Source of the DNA: Cystobasidiopsis lactophilus
Lineage: Eukaryota; Basidiomycota; Agaricostilbomycetes; Agaricostilbales; Chionosphaeraceae
Direction: 5' to 3'
Length of the DNA stretch: 64,000 bases
Assembly: GCA_001599975.1 (NCBI GenBank)
Contig: BCIO01000004.1
Coordinates: forward strand, 3,055,898-3,119,897
Shown here: piece by piece, positions 34,162-44,368 of the stretch
How the letters are laid out: every line of letters starts with the position of its first letter
Numbering within the stretch: the stretch's first letter is position 1
Notes under the pieces: model-generated
Databases searched by the model: none
What the model saw: only the letters and a program-made list of their open reading frames with translations
Told to the model about the DNA's origin: nothing
Made by a program: the position numbers and the translations under genes

Positions 34162-35848
34162 TCACCTGTTGCGCGCGTGATTATAGTTTGCAATCAACGC
34201 CGTAGCTTGAGCGAAAACGGGCAAATCCGAGACGGCTGGCAAGTGAGCTAACAGAAACCAATCAAGGCAAATCAAAAGATGGATGTGCAGGTGAACTCAC
34301 AGAACTTGGTTTCTCGTTCCCCGACGACTAGAGCATTCCAGCCACCAGGCAGCTTGCGGACTGAGTCGGCTGCAATCGTTCCGTCGCCCGCTGCAAAGAC
34401 TCTATCCTTGTCTTCGTCCTTGCTCAGGTCATCCAAAGATGCTACTCTGGCTGCAACTGGCGTTGGGAAGGACTTCCCATAGACGACGACTAGCGGCGGG
34501 TAGAGGTGGCGCTTGCTCTCGTCGAACGATGTCTCGAGCTGCTGCCAAAACTTCTTCACCCGTTTGAGGTTCTTATACAGATATTCTGGCACGTCATCAA
34601 CATTCACTTTGGAGCTCTGACTTGAGGTGGAAGAGCCGGTTGAGTTCCGGTGCAGTGGCGACTTCGAGCTGGAAGTTGCCTCGTCCAAGGTCGCTTGCAG
34701 GGCACTGGAATCGGATTTGGTGGCGCAAAGAGGCGATAGGCGGTAGCGAAACCAAGTTTCCGGATCTTGGTAGTCGATGTCGTGTGCGTTGCCTTCAAAG
34801 TCTTGGAGGCCAGACTTGGTTCTCGGCAATAGATAAAAGGAACTCCGCGCTGATAGGACTGCGAATTAGACTGAGAGTGAGCCAGTTGACTTCTCTCTTT
34901 GCGATCAGCCAACGACTCACCAGCGGCGGGATGGTTCACTTTGGCAGGGGCAACGCCGTGCTTCAACCAATCCAAAATTCCCACTGTGCCCTGAAAGGGT
35001 GTTCCAATGAAGACGACTCCTTTAAAGATGAGGGGATTGTCAGCCCTTGCGAGGGCGGACAGGGCCACCAGACCGCCCATCTGTAACATAGTCATCAGCC
35101 TGTACCACGTCCGACGCCCAATTCCAACCCACTGAGTGCGCGTAGACCGTAGATCCTTCTCCTGTCTGTTCGAAAATGTGTTGAAGCTTTTGAAGCAGCT
35201 CTTCGGCTGACTTGTCCAAACTTTGTCGCCAGTCATATCCCCAAGGTGTATATTGAATTTGCCCTCGCTTGTGTAGCGCTTTCAGCTTCTTGTGGAGAAG
35301 AGGTCCAGCATCGAGCAACATCACTTCAGTCAACTGTGAGCAGAAGACCTTTGCGTAAACATGCTTCACAAACCTCGACTTATGGGCTTGCCCGGCCTGG
35401 TTCTGGCACGAATGGAGGACTCGTCGTCGTCGTCGAGGCCCAGTGTCAAATCGCAGACCTTCAGTCCCAGGGCCATCATCCAGTCAACCCATTCTAGGAC
35501 GTTGGTTGCCACTGCAAGTAGGTGGCTGCCTTGGTAGCCACCAAGGCGGACAACATTGCCCGACAGTGCATCCAATCCTTCTATTTCAGCCCGCTTTTTG
35601 GATGAAAGAAACCGTTGGGCTATACATGAACAGGTATCAGCGCCGGGCGTGGTGCCGTTCAATGTCAGCACAACACCTTTAGCTCCTCGAAGGCGCAGAG
35701 TCTCCTTCAAGAGGGTCCATTTGCCGTTGAGCTCAAATGAACTTGGGTGATTTGCGAACGGGTCGAGTATTGCTTCGACATGATCTTCGATTTGAGAGGC
35801 AACAGCCGACAGCGCCTGCAGAGGCTTGTCCATAGGGAGGCAGGCCAT
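34162..35848 (-). CDS. LCAT-family alpha/beta hydrolase (lipase or acyltransferase)
   Basis: Member of the lecithin:cholesterol acyltransferase fold family. The first in-frame ATG is at 35848 (MACLPMDKPLQALSAVASQI). The lid/oxyanion region appears as VVRLGGYQGSHLLAVATNVL. Next come QIQYTPWGYDWRQSLDKSAE and the nucleophile elbow, where TVYAHS is spliced directly to MGGLVALSALARADNPLIFK (A-H-S-M-G-G). KGVVFIGTPFQGTVGILDWL follows. The catalytic aspartate is probably in FAAGDGTIAADSVRKLPGG. After a GTGAGT...GTTAG intron the last exon reads FSHLPAVSDLPVFAQATALI, supplying a histidine, and stops at 34162-34164. A plain reading without that intron would stop at 34272 and lose the histidine. There is no signal peptide or anchor, so it is probably cytosolic, unlike yeast Lro1. 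Confidence 0.82.
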
Positions 35849-36204
35849 TCTGATGACCAAAGTGGAGAGCAAGATGAAAGTAGCAGAACAAGCTGTAGAG
35901 CAATCGCATGGAGCAAGCAGACCAACGGCATCCGAGAGTCCTGCATTTCACGAGCATTTCCGTTGGACACAGGTCAACTTTGGCGGCAAAACGTCCATAA
36001 CGGCGCGCAATCAGGGCTTAGTAGCTCTTCTTGGACGTTTTTGAATCACTTTAGGCAACGGTAAGCAGCAACAAGGCCTCCAGCTCCAAGATTCGACGCG
36101 ACGAAATAATTTGGACGTTGGCACGTGAAATGGGCAATCACAGTTTCCATTTGGTAGTCACGCATAGAGGTCTAAATGAACCCAAAGAGGCATGCAAAGG
36201 ACTA

Positions 36205-37824
<1,620 letters not shown>

Positions 37825-37930
37825 ACTTCAGCAGAGAACGAGTTGGAAAGTGACATGCTCATGATGGACACAGTCCAAAGCAGACCAGGCGGAATTTTTT
37901 TGCGGAGGGAGTTCCATTTCAGAGCAGTGG

Positions 37931-40228
37931 TTACAAGTAGTGCGCCAACACGCCAGCTAGTGCTTGCATCTGTAACGGTAACACACAGAGCAGAAGCAGC
38001 GGTAAGAGAAAGACGCGTAAGAGCTGCCAATCGAGCAGGAGCGCTTCCAAAGGCAGCACACGTGAAAGCAGCCACCCGACAGCGAGAGGATTTAAAAGGA
38101 CCAGGAAGATGCTTTGCAGCATCGAGCTTGCCCTTGTCGGAGAAGGGTTAGAAAGGAGGCATGGCGCAAGGAGGAGAGACAAGAGGGCGGCCAAGCTGAC
38201 GTTGATAGTCGCCATGACGCTGACGAGCATGCCGGCCAGCAGGAGGTTGAAGGCTTTTAAAGGAGGAGCGGTAGATTTAGCCATAAACTGTGCTAATGCT
38301 GCTGAAGTCAACAAGGCCGACGCCAGCAGGAAGGGTAGCGATGAGACCTGAGCCCCTTGCTGAGAAACGGCTTCAGACCAAAAAGAGCCCCCCCAGGACT
38401 CACCTTTCGCGTAATCAGCCGATGAAAGACCCATCCTCCATAAATGTGTGTGGTGGCGATAACGATCGCGGAAGAAGCGAGTTGGGAGGCGAAAGCTGAC
38501 CGCTTCGGAAGGGCCATCCAAAGAGAGAGGCCTTTCAAGGTGAGCGAAATGCCCAAGACCAAAGGGGCTCCGATGTAATGCGCCAGTGGCACAAATGACA
38601 TGGGTCCCGTCATGATGAATAAGAACGCCGAGGCGTGAAAACGCTCCAGGAGGTTGTTGACAGACCGCAGCATCGATTCGACGACCCTGCGACCTTGACG
38701 GTGAGAGGCAAGCATTAACGCTTGCAAGACATGACCGACCTTCCCAAGGCGAAGAAGCCGTGCGGTCCCTCTGCTGGAACGCCAAACAGGGCAATGGCGT
38801 CAATCCGGTATCTGGGGCGGGCGGTCAGCGGAGCTTGGGAGCTGGCTTCAACAGAGCCTCACTTCAAATAGATCCCTTCGGGTCCCGAAGGTCGGCCCAC
38901 AGCGCCATGAAACGCTTGCTCCAGAGCTTGAGGGGCGGCGGTGAGATACTTCTCCAGGGTTAGAGGAGCCGGTCCGCGTGTGGTCGTGACAGAGTCGGTC
39001 GATCTGTGTAGCGCAGCAGGAAGTCCACCGGTCCACTTGATGATGTGTATGACAGATGTAATGAAGTCAAGGTTCGGCAAGAGCCCGTTGACGCCCTCTG
39101 CGTGTGCCCGGTCATCGCAAGATCCCCAAGGAGTGAAGTTCGAGCTCACCGTAAAAGACCCCAATTCGGTCAAAAGAGTGGTGGGGGTAATCGACATGCA
39201 GAACAGCCCATAAAGGTCCGGATTGAATGTCCAGGGGCTCCCAACGCCCTTGTCCGGCTGTCTGCTTATTAGCACCCACAAAGCCTGAGATTCAAACAAA
39301 CTCTGTGCGTACGGCATGGCTGTTCCCCGTGGAAAGCAGACACCCAGGCGTGGGTTCCTTCTAAGTACTCGTCTGCCACGAGCAGGATGATGTCTTTCGA
39401 CCAGAGCGAAAATTCTGGACCTTTTGCTTTAGATGACGCCCATGATTGTGACAGGCACTCACTAGACAGATGCCGCGCCATAGCCAGTACAGTTGCCACC
39501 CCGCGCACGTTTGTTCGTCCGGCATCTCGACTTCTCCAAGAAGCGCCCAGAAGCATGCTTTCGGCGCCATCGGTTTTTACTGCTCGTATCGTCGCGTACA
39601 CATTGTAGGACATCTGGAATATCATCTAAGCATACGCTCTCACTGAGCAAGCGCACTCACATTGCCGTTCAGGCTCTGGTAAGGTTGAATGCTCGAGATC
39701 AGGCCAGCTGATCGCAGCTCTTCTTGAAGTTGACGTGCTCGCCTGGGTCTCCATGAGATCAGACGCAGTTAATGGTGGAAAGAGCTCACTCTAAGGACGA
39801 AAGCGAGTCCCAAGAAGCCACCTTGTCCTCCAACTTGTCGGCTTGCGCGACTTCAGGCCAATTCCAATAGGTGTTGACCTATGCCTGACGTGAGATGCGT
39901 GGCCAGCATATGGGTGGCAAGGACCTGCCTGAGCTGGCTGAATGGCATTCTCGCTAACGTAGGTTCCTTTGCCTAGGAGAGGCAATGGAATCGCAAAGAG
40001 GTAGAGGACGCCCGCAAAGAACAGAATGTAGCTGCAGCGTCCCAGGAGCAATGAGAACACTTCATAAGCACTACGTCAAGAGGCAGAAAGACACCTCAGA
40101 AGGGCAAGGCGATTGGTAAAGCTCGAGACCAGCTTCGCCCGCCGCACGAGCTTGCGAGTGAAGGCGGCATCAGGATCCTCTGCCGGCTTTGCGCCGCGTT
40201 TGAACTTTGCTTTGAAGCGTGAAAGCAT
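37931..40228 (-). CDS. GAA1: GPI transamidase subunit GAA1
   Basis: ER membrane component of the complex that attaches GPI anchors to proteins. Start ATG at 40226-40228 (MLSRFKAKFKRGAKPAEDPD, then KLVRRAKLVSSFTNRLALL). The first membrane segment (YILFFAGVLYLFAIPLPLLG) precedes YVSENAIQPAQ. The luminal M28-peptidase-like domain shows VYATIRAVKTDGAESMLLGA, VRGVATVLAMARHL, WSKDIILLVADEYLEGTHAW and EGVNGLLPNLDFITSVIHII. Then come SMLRSVNNLLERFHASAFLF and a series of membrane helices (PLVLGISLTLKGLSLWMALP, LPFLLASALLTSAALAQFM, LLLDWQLLRVFLLPLLLLC), ending at 37931. These match GAA1/GPAA1 along the length. Divergent from MET22 with 139 bp between the starts. Confidence 0.9.
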
Positions 40229-40367
40229 GGTCTCGAAGGAGCATGGAGGCAGGCGCCCTTCTTTTCTGGTCGAGATGCTGGTTGCTCTTGCTCAACCACT
40301 GCAGCGCCGCTGCCTTTGCCGTCGCCACACTTAGCACCACTTTCACAGAAGCACTATTGAGTAGTGC

Positions 40368-41616
40368 ATGCTAAGGAGAGCCTTTCGAAGCACCCTCGGC
40401 AGTGTCAGAATGTATTCGGCGGAACGCGAGGTGGCCATTGCGGCCGTCCTCAAGGCTTGCAAAGTCGCCCAAAAAGTCCAAGCAGATCTCATCGACAACG
40501 AGACGGCAACCAAGAGCGATAATTCGCCCGTGACAGGTACGTTTTTGGTCCTTCCTTCTTGTCGCAGCGCGGTTTGACCTTTTCACGCAGTTGCGGATTA
40601 CGCCGCCCAAGCGCTCATCTCAAAGCTCATATTCGCCCACTTTCCGAACTACCAGCTGGTTGGCGAAGAGGACTCACAGGATTTGCGCTCCACGGAGCAG
40701 GAGTCTTTGCGCACCAAGATCACAGAACTTGCCAACTGGGCTCTCGCGTCGCCCAGCCCGGCTGCGGAGGACAATGCGGCGTGGAGCAAAGTTGGAAGCA
40801 GTGCTTTGGACGAAGAAGTGTGGCTCGAGAGCATCGACAAGGGCAATGCATCGGTCACGAAGGAGGGTCGCGTGTGGGCGCTGGACCCCATCGACGGAAC
40901 GAAGGGTTTCCTGCGCAAGGGCCAGTACGCAGTCTGCTTGGCCCTCATGGAGAACGGCAAGCCAGTGGTCGGTGTCATGGGCTGCCCGAACCTCCCGACG
41001 GACCACACTTCGCCCACTGGCGAAAAAGGTGTCGTGTTTGTGGCCACAAAGGGCGAAGGCGCCTTCCAAGTGGGTTCCCTTCCTTCAGTTCTACTACCAG
41101 ATTGCTTACAATCGAGCTTTGATAGCGCTCGCTGTCCGACCCCACCCTCAAAAGCATCAGCATGAACCAAGTCGCCGATCTGACGTCTGCCTCTTTTTGC
41201 GAGTCGGTCGAAGCCGGCCACTCGGACCAGAGCACCAACGCCAAGATTGCTTCGCTTCTTGGCATCACCAAGGCTCCAGTGCGCATGGATTCGCAGGCCA
41301 AATACTGCAGCATCTCCCGCGGCGACGGCGACATCTACTTGCGCCTGCCGGTTCGGGCTGACTACCAGGAGAAGATCTGGGTGAGCCTTCTGATCTCTTT
41401 TTGTTTGGTGTCTGCTTGACAACGGGCGGTTATTTGTAGGATCACGCGTCGGGCGCTCTCCTCGTGGTTGAGGCCGGTGGCAAGGTTAGCGACGTCGAAG
41501 GCAACGACCTCGACTTTTCGCTCGGTCGCACTTTGAAGGCCAACAAAGGAATTGTGGCCGCACATGCCGGTGTGCACGCCCAAGTGCTGGAGGCTGTCAA
41601 GTCGGCGAGGGGATAG
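40368..41616 (+). CDS. MET22: 3'(2'),5'-bisphosphate nucleotidase
   Basis: Hydrolyses PAP and PAPS, the by-products of sulfate assimilation; the yeast enzyme is the lithium- and sodium-sensitive Hal2/Met22. Four exons. The N-terminus (MLRRAFRSTLGSVRMYSAER) may be a mitochondrial presequence, with a second methionine at 40410 as an alternative start. Motifs: KACKVAQKVQADL, DNSPVT joined to VADYAAQALISKL, QLVGEEDSQDL, RVWALDPIDGTKGFLRKGQY (the D-x-x-D-G-T-K-G-F metal-binding signature), SISRGDGDIYLRLPVRADY and IWDHASGALLVVEAGGKVSD. All inositol-monophosphatase-fold metal ligands (E, D-P-I-D, and the D of WDHASG) are present. The length of about 350 residues is typical. The stop ends at 41616. 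Confidence 0.93.
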
Positions 41617-41845
41617 TTCGTTTAGAGGGTGCGTGCTTGCAAAAATGTTGATCCACCGCTGCCTTGAACTTTCCTCTGAGTGGCTTCTCTCCTCCTAAGA
41701 CCTTGTCTAAGTGTTTGAGTCGACCATTGCCTCTGGACAAAGCGCACAAAAATCTGCCACAAGCTGGTGGATTGGTCAAAAGTGGCCTGAGCCGGGCGGC
41801 GCGCCAGCGGACTTGCAGGTATTACTCTAAAGTCACGATGGCCGA

Positions 41846-41903
41846 GTACGTTTTTGCCACTTTTTTTGCTAGCCTTGCGCGGTTCCCTTACCCGATTCTG
41901 TAG
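41846..41903 (+). other. 58-nt intron-like insertion in the tRNA D loop
   Basis: Begins GTACGT and ends ATTCTGTAG, with a CTTAC branch-point-like element at 41887-41891, 13 nt before the end. This is the same architecture and size as the spliceosomal introns of protein genes in this window. Removing it leaves the D loop A-GGGG-TTAA. Removing the equivalent 58 nt two bases later (41848-41905) leaves the canonical AGTGGTTAA. It contains TTTTT (41851-41855) and TTTTTTT (41861-41867). Confidence 0.75.
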
Positions 41904-41926
41904 GGGGTTAAGGCGTCAGACTTGAA

Positions 41927-41942
41927 TCTCGCTTCAAATGAT
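41927..41942 (+). other. canonical 16-nt tRNA intron
   Basis: Lies one base 3' of the anticodon, the standard position for nuclear tRNA introns. It contains TTCAA, which can pair with the TTGAA around the anticodon, as usual for substrates of the tRNA splicing endonuclease. Removal restores the 7-base anticodon loop CTTGAAA. Confidence 0.85.
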
Positions 41943-42476
41943 ATCTGATGGCATTTTGCCGCGTAGGTTCAAATCCTGCTCGTGACGGAACTTTTTTTTT
42001 TTTGCTGCGGGCTCCGACCGATTTTTTTTGGAGGCGGACTATGACTTTCCGCGGATGGCTTACTTGCTTTGGATCAATGTTGCCTGCACCCTTTACGGGC
42101 GGAGAAGCTTGCTGACTCCAGTACACATTGCACATGCCCTGCCCGTTTCGAAATTCGCTGCTTTCTTTTGAACCTTCAACTGGCCTCAGGGTTGTTTTCT
42201 CAACACATGCATGGGATGGGGACTCCTCAACCAGAAGTCGTTTCTTTGGCGAAGAGGCGGTGTCGCATGGCGTCAACGAATACCTGTGCTCTCTGTTTGG
42301 TGTTCTCTACACGTCCATTGCAGTGCTCCTACCACCCTGTAAGCATCAATTAGACTATCTGTTTCTGGCTCAAGTCTCAACCTTTTGATTCCTGTGTTGT
42401 CGGTACGCAGGCGCGCTGTTGACGATTGGCATTCTTAACGTTCGAATCTTTTGCTAGGCCATACCGACTACGCACC

Positions 42477-43106
42477 ATGGCTTCAAAGGTTCTGCAGAGA
42501 TTCGTCGGTACTTTGAACAAGCCAGTCCTCGTCGAAGCCAAGTCACTGGCCGGACTCGGCGAACGCCTTCAAAAGGCGGGAGAGAAGTTTGACTGGAAGT
42601 TCAAGACCAACTTTCGACCCCTTTTCATGATTACTCTTGGAGCTACCTACATCATCAACGAGGTCCGCGTCAATACTGGTGGCGAACCCTTGTTTTTGGC
42701 TTGCCAGCATTGCGGCGGAGTTCGTTTCAAGTGGCGACCCACCACTACGACGCCTTTGGCTGCCCAGCAGGCGCATACTCATCGTGAACCTGCTCTGGAA
42801 GAGGTCGAAGCCGATTTCGAGGAGTCCGAGCATTTCGCGAAAGGCACTCAAGAGGTCGACGTTATCGACGCGCGGTCCTACAAGCTGATGAAGGGCCTTA
42901 ATGGGACGCTTCATCTGGTGCCTGTCGATGTTCCTACTCCAACCAGTCCCATTGTCCGGGAAGCATTCGAGAGACAGAGTGAGTTGATGTGAATCTCTTC
43001 GCCTGCTTAGGTTGATTTGCATACAGAATCTCCATGGACCACGCCAGCAGCCCCTAATCACTTTCGCCCGTACGTCCAGCCCTCCCGTCAGGGTCTGGAC
43101 CTTTGA
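42477..43106 (+). CDS. hypothetical small membrane protein, possibly mitochondrial
   Basis: ATG 42477 (MASKVLQRFVGTLNKPVLVE) in a favourable CACC context; a CTAG just upstream suggests a 5' UTR intron. The N-terminus is basic and amphipathic. One hydrophobic stretch lies near residues 44-60 (RPLFMITLGATYIINEVRVN), followed by an acidic segment (ALEEVEADFEESEHFAKGTQ). A GTGAGT...ATACAG intron at about 42977-43025 joins FERQ to KSPWTTPAAPNHFRPYVQPS and a TGA at 43104-43106. The product is about 190 residues. I know no family for it. The presequence-like start and proline-rich tail would suit an inner-membrane protein, but this is inference. Confidence 0.55.
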
Positions 43107-43502
43107 GCGACGGTGGAGTGCCTGAATGCACTGCCTCCTTTCTCTGTCTCTTGCTTTCTTACTTTTGCGCTGGCGCACGATTTTTGCAAAGTTGCTACGG
43201 ATGGCAAACGCCATTCTTGTCTTTGCCTTTCTTGGTGTCTCTGTCTACAATTGAGGATTGCTCGGCCGACAGCTAGTTGTGTGCTTTGACCGGCTCCAAC
43301 TGGCTTTATCCCTGCTTTGTTGCATTTCTGCCCGTTTGACGCGCATACCCGAGCGAACATCGTTTCAAAAGCACTGAAAGATATCCAACTGTTCCAGCTC
43401 TGCTGCTCATCATCATTGAGCTCTCATCTTTGGAAGTGCCACTGCTTCATTCTACCGATGGTCCTCAGCGTTTTTTCAGTGTAGCTAACCTGAAACTCAA
43501 CA

Positions 43503-44051
43503 ATGACTCGGGTGTTTTCTCATGGACTTGGACTGTACCACAGTTTTCGTGCTGCTCGTACTCCTCGGACGCACCGCCTCCGCCTGCTAAGCGGTCCTTG
43601 CTCTCGAGCCGGGTTTGCCACTACGTCCAAGCCCTCTTGTTCACCCAGGAACACAAACCTTGCGATGATGTGGGCTGCCAAGATAGCTTCGCGGGCGGCG
43701 GCTGGGTTGTCCGCAGCCACCGACATCGTGCAGGCCGGAACCAACCTTGTCAAAGGGGTTACTTCATTTGCAGCCAGTGGGGCTGTAGCTGCGGCGGTTG
43801 TTGCTGGAAACCAGCCCAACCACAACGGAGAAGAGCGCCAAAAGCGCTGCGCGGACTGTGGCCGTCTACCAGTTGGCGCTGGCAACGCGAATCGCGGTCT
43901 TGGACATGGCCAAGAGCCGCCAATCAGCGGGGCCCTCCGGCCAGCCTATGCCGCCTTTATGGCCGGAACGAATTTTAGTAAGGATTTCTCTCGTTTGCCA
44001 CCGAGGGACCGGTTCATTGATATCTTCCGTCGTTTCTGTTCAGAGAAATAG
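43503..44051 (+). CDS. hypothetical protein, probable mitochondrial presequence
   Basis: Open frame of 182 codons from ATG 43503. The first 50 residues are rich in arginine and serine with an RAGFATTS motif typical of mitochondrial presequences. Then comes an alanine-rich helix (AAKIASRAAAGLSAATDIVQ, then VKGVTSFAASGAVAAAVVAG). Beyond residue 100 the frame becomes Gly/Pro/Arg-rich, while a neighbouring frame reads more like protein (EKSAKSAARTVAVYQLALAT, RIAVLDMAKSRQSAGPSG). A short intron or frameshift near 43790-43830 is therefore likely, and the C-terminus given here may be wrong. Function unknown. Confidence 0.35.
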   Translation: MTRVFSHGLGLYHSFRAARTPRTHRLRLLSGPCSRAGFATTSKPSCSPRNTNLAMMWAAKIASRAAAGLSAATDIVQAGTNLVKGVTSFAASGAVAAAVVAGNQPNHNGEERQKRCADCGRLPVGAGNANRGLGHGQEPPISGALRPAYAAFMAGTNFSKDFSRLPPRDRFIDIFRRFCSEK

Positions 44052-44368
44052 CCTGTTTCTCGCTGAGACTGCTCCTTCCTTCCTTTTCTATGGCGTTAGT
44101 CTCTTCTCCCTCTTTTGCCAGCCGGCTGGCGCGAGACTGGAGGGAGCTTGACCTGGCTACTTGCATTGACACTCCTTTGTTCTTCCTTCTTACCGCAGTT
44201 AGCGTCGAGCTTCGTCCTCATAGTTGTCTAGCTGAGAGCAGAGAGGGACGTTTGGACTGGGTGGCGACGTGCATCCCAAAAGCGCCACCTGCGTCCAGGA
44301 TGCGAGCTTGCCAGAAATTTCTTGAGCCCGCATCAGTTCCCTAAAAGCCTAGAAGCAAGAGGCCCAGG

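Larger units (their letters stand above)
41832..41987 (+). tRNA. tRNA-Ser (anticodon UGA), interrupted twice
   Basis: The ends pair perfectly: GTCACGA (41832-41838) with TCGTGAC (41980-41986), followed by discriminator G. The D arm starts TGGCCGA and resumes GGGGTTAAGGC. The anticodon arm is TCAGA-CTTGAAA-TCTGA with anticodon TGA (41923-41925). The long variable arm GGCATTTTGCC and the T arm GTAGG-TTCAAAT-CCTGC are standard for serine tRNA and resemble yeast tRNA-Ser(UGA). A T13 run follows at 41992, a normal Pol III terminator. Two segments must be removed to form the tRNA: 41846-41903 in the D loop and 41927-41942 beside the anticodon. With both out, the D loop has the normal length. The D-loop segment breaks the A box and contains T5 and T7 runs, so normal Pol III expression is doubtful. 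It may be a pseudogene or use an unusual maturation route. Confidence 0.85.

Noticed and set aside
41839-41903. Short ATG open frame (MAEYVFATFFASL) starting inside the tRNA
   Set aside because: The ATG belongs to the conserved TGGCCGA of the tRNA D arm. The matching tRNA arms on both sides explain the sequence far better than a 21-codon peptide.
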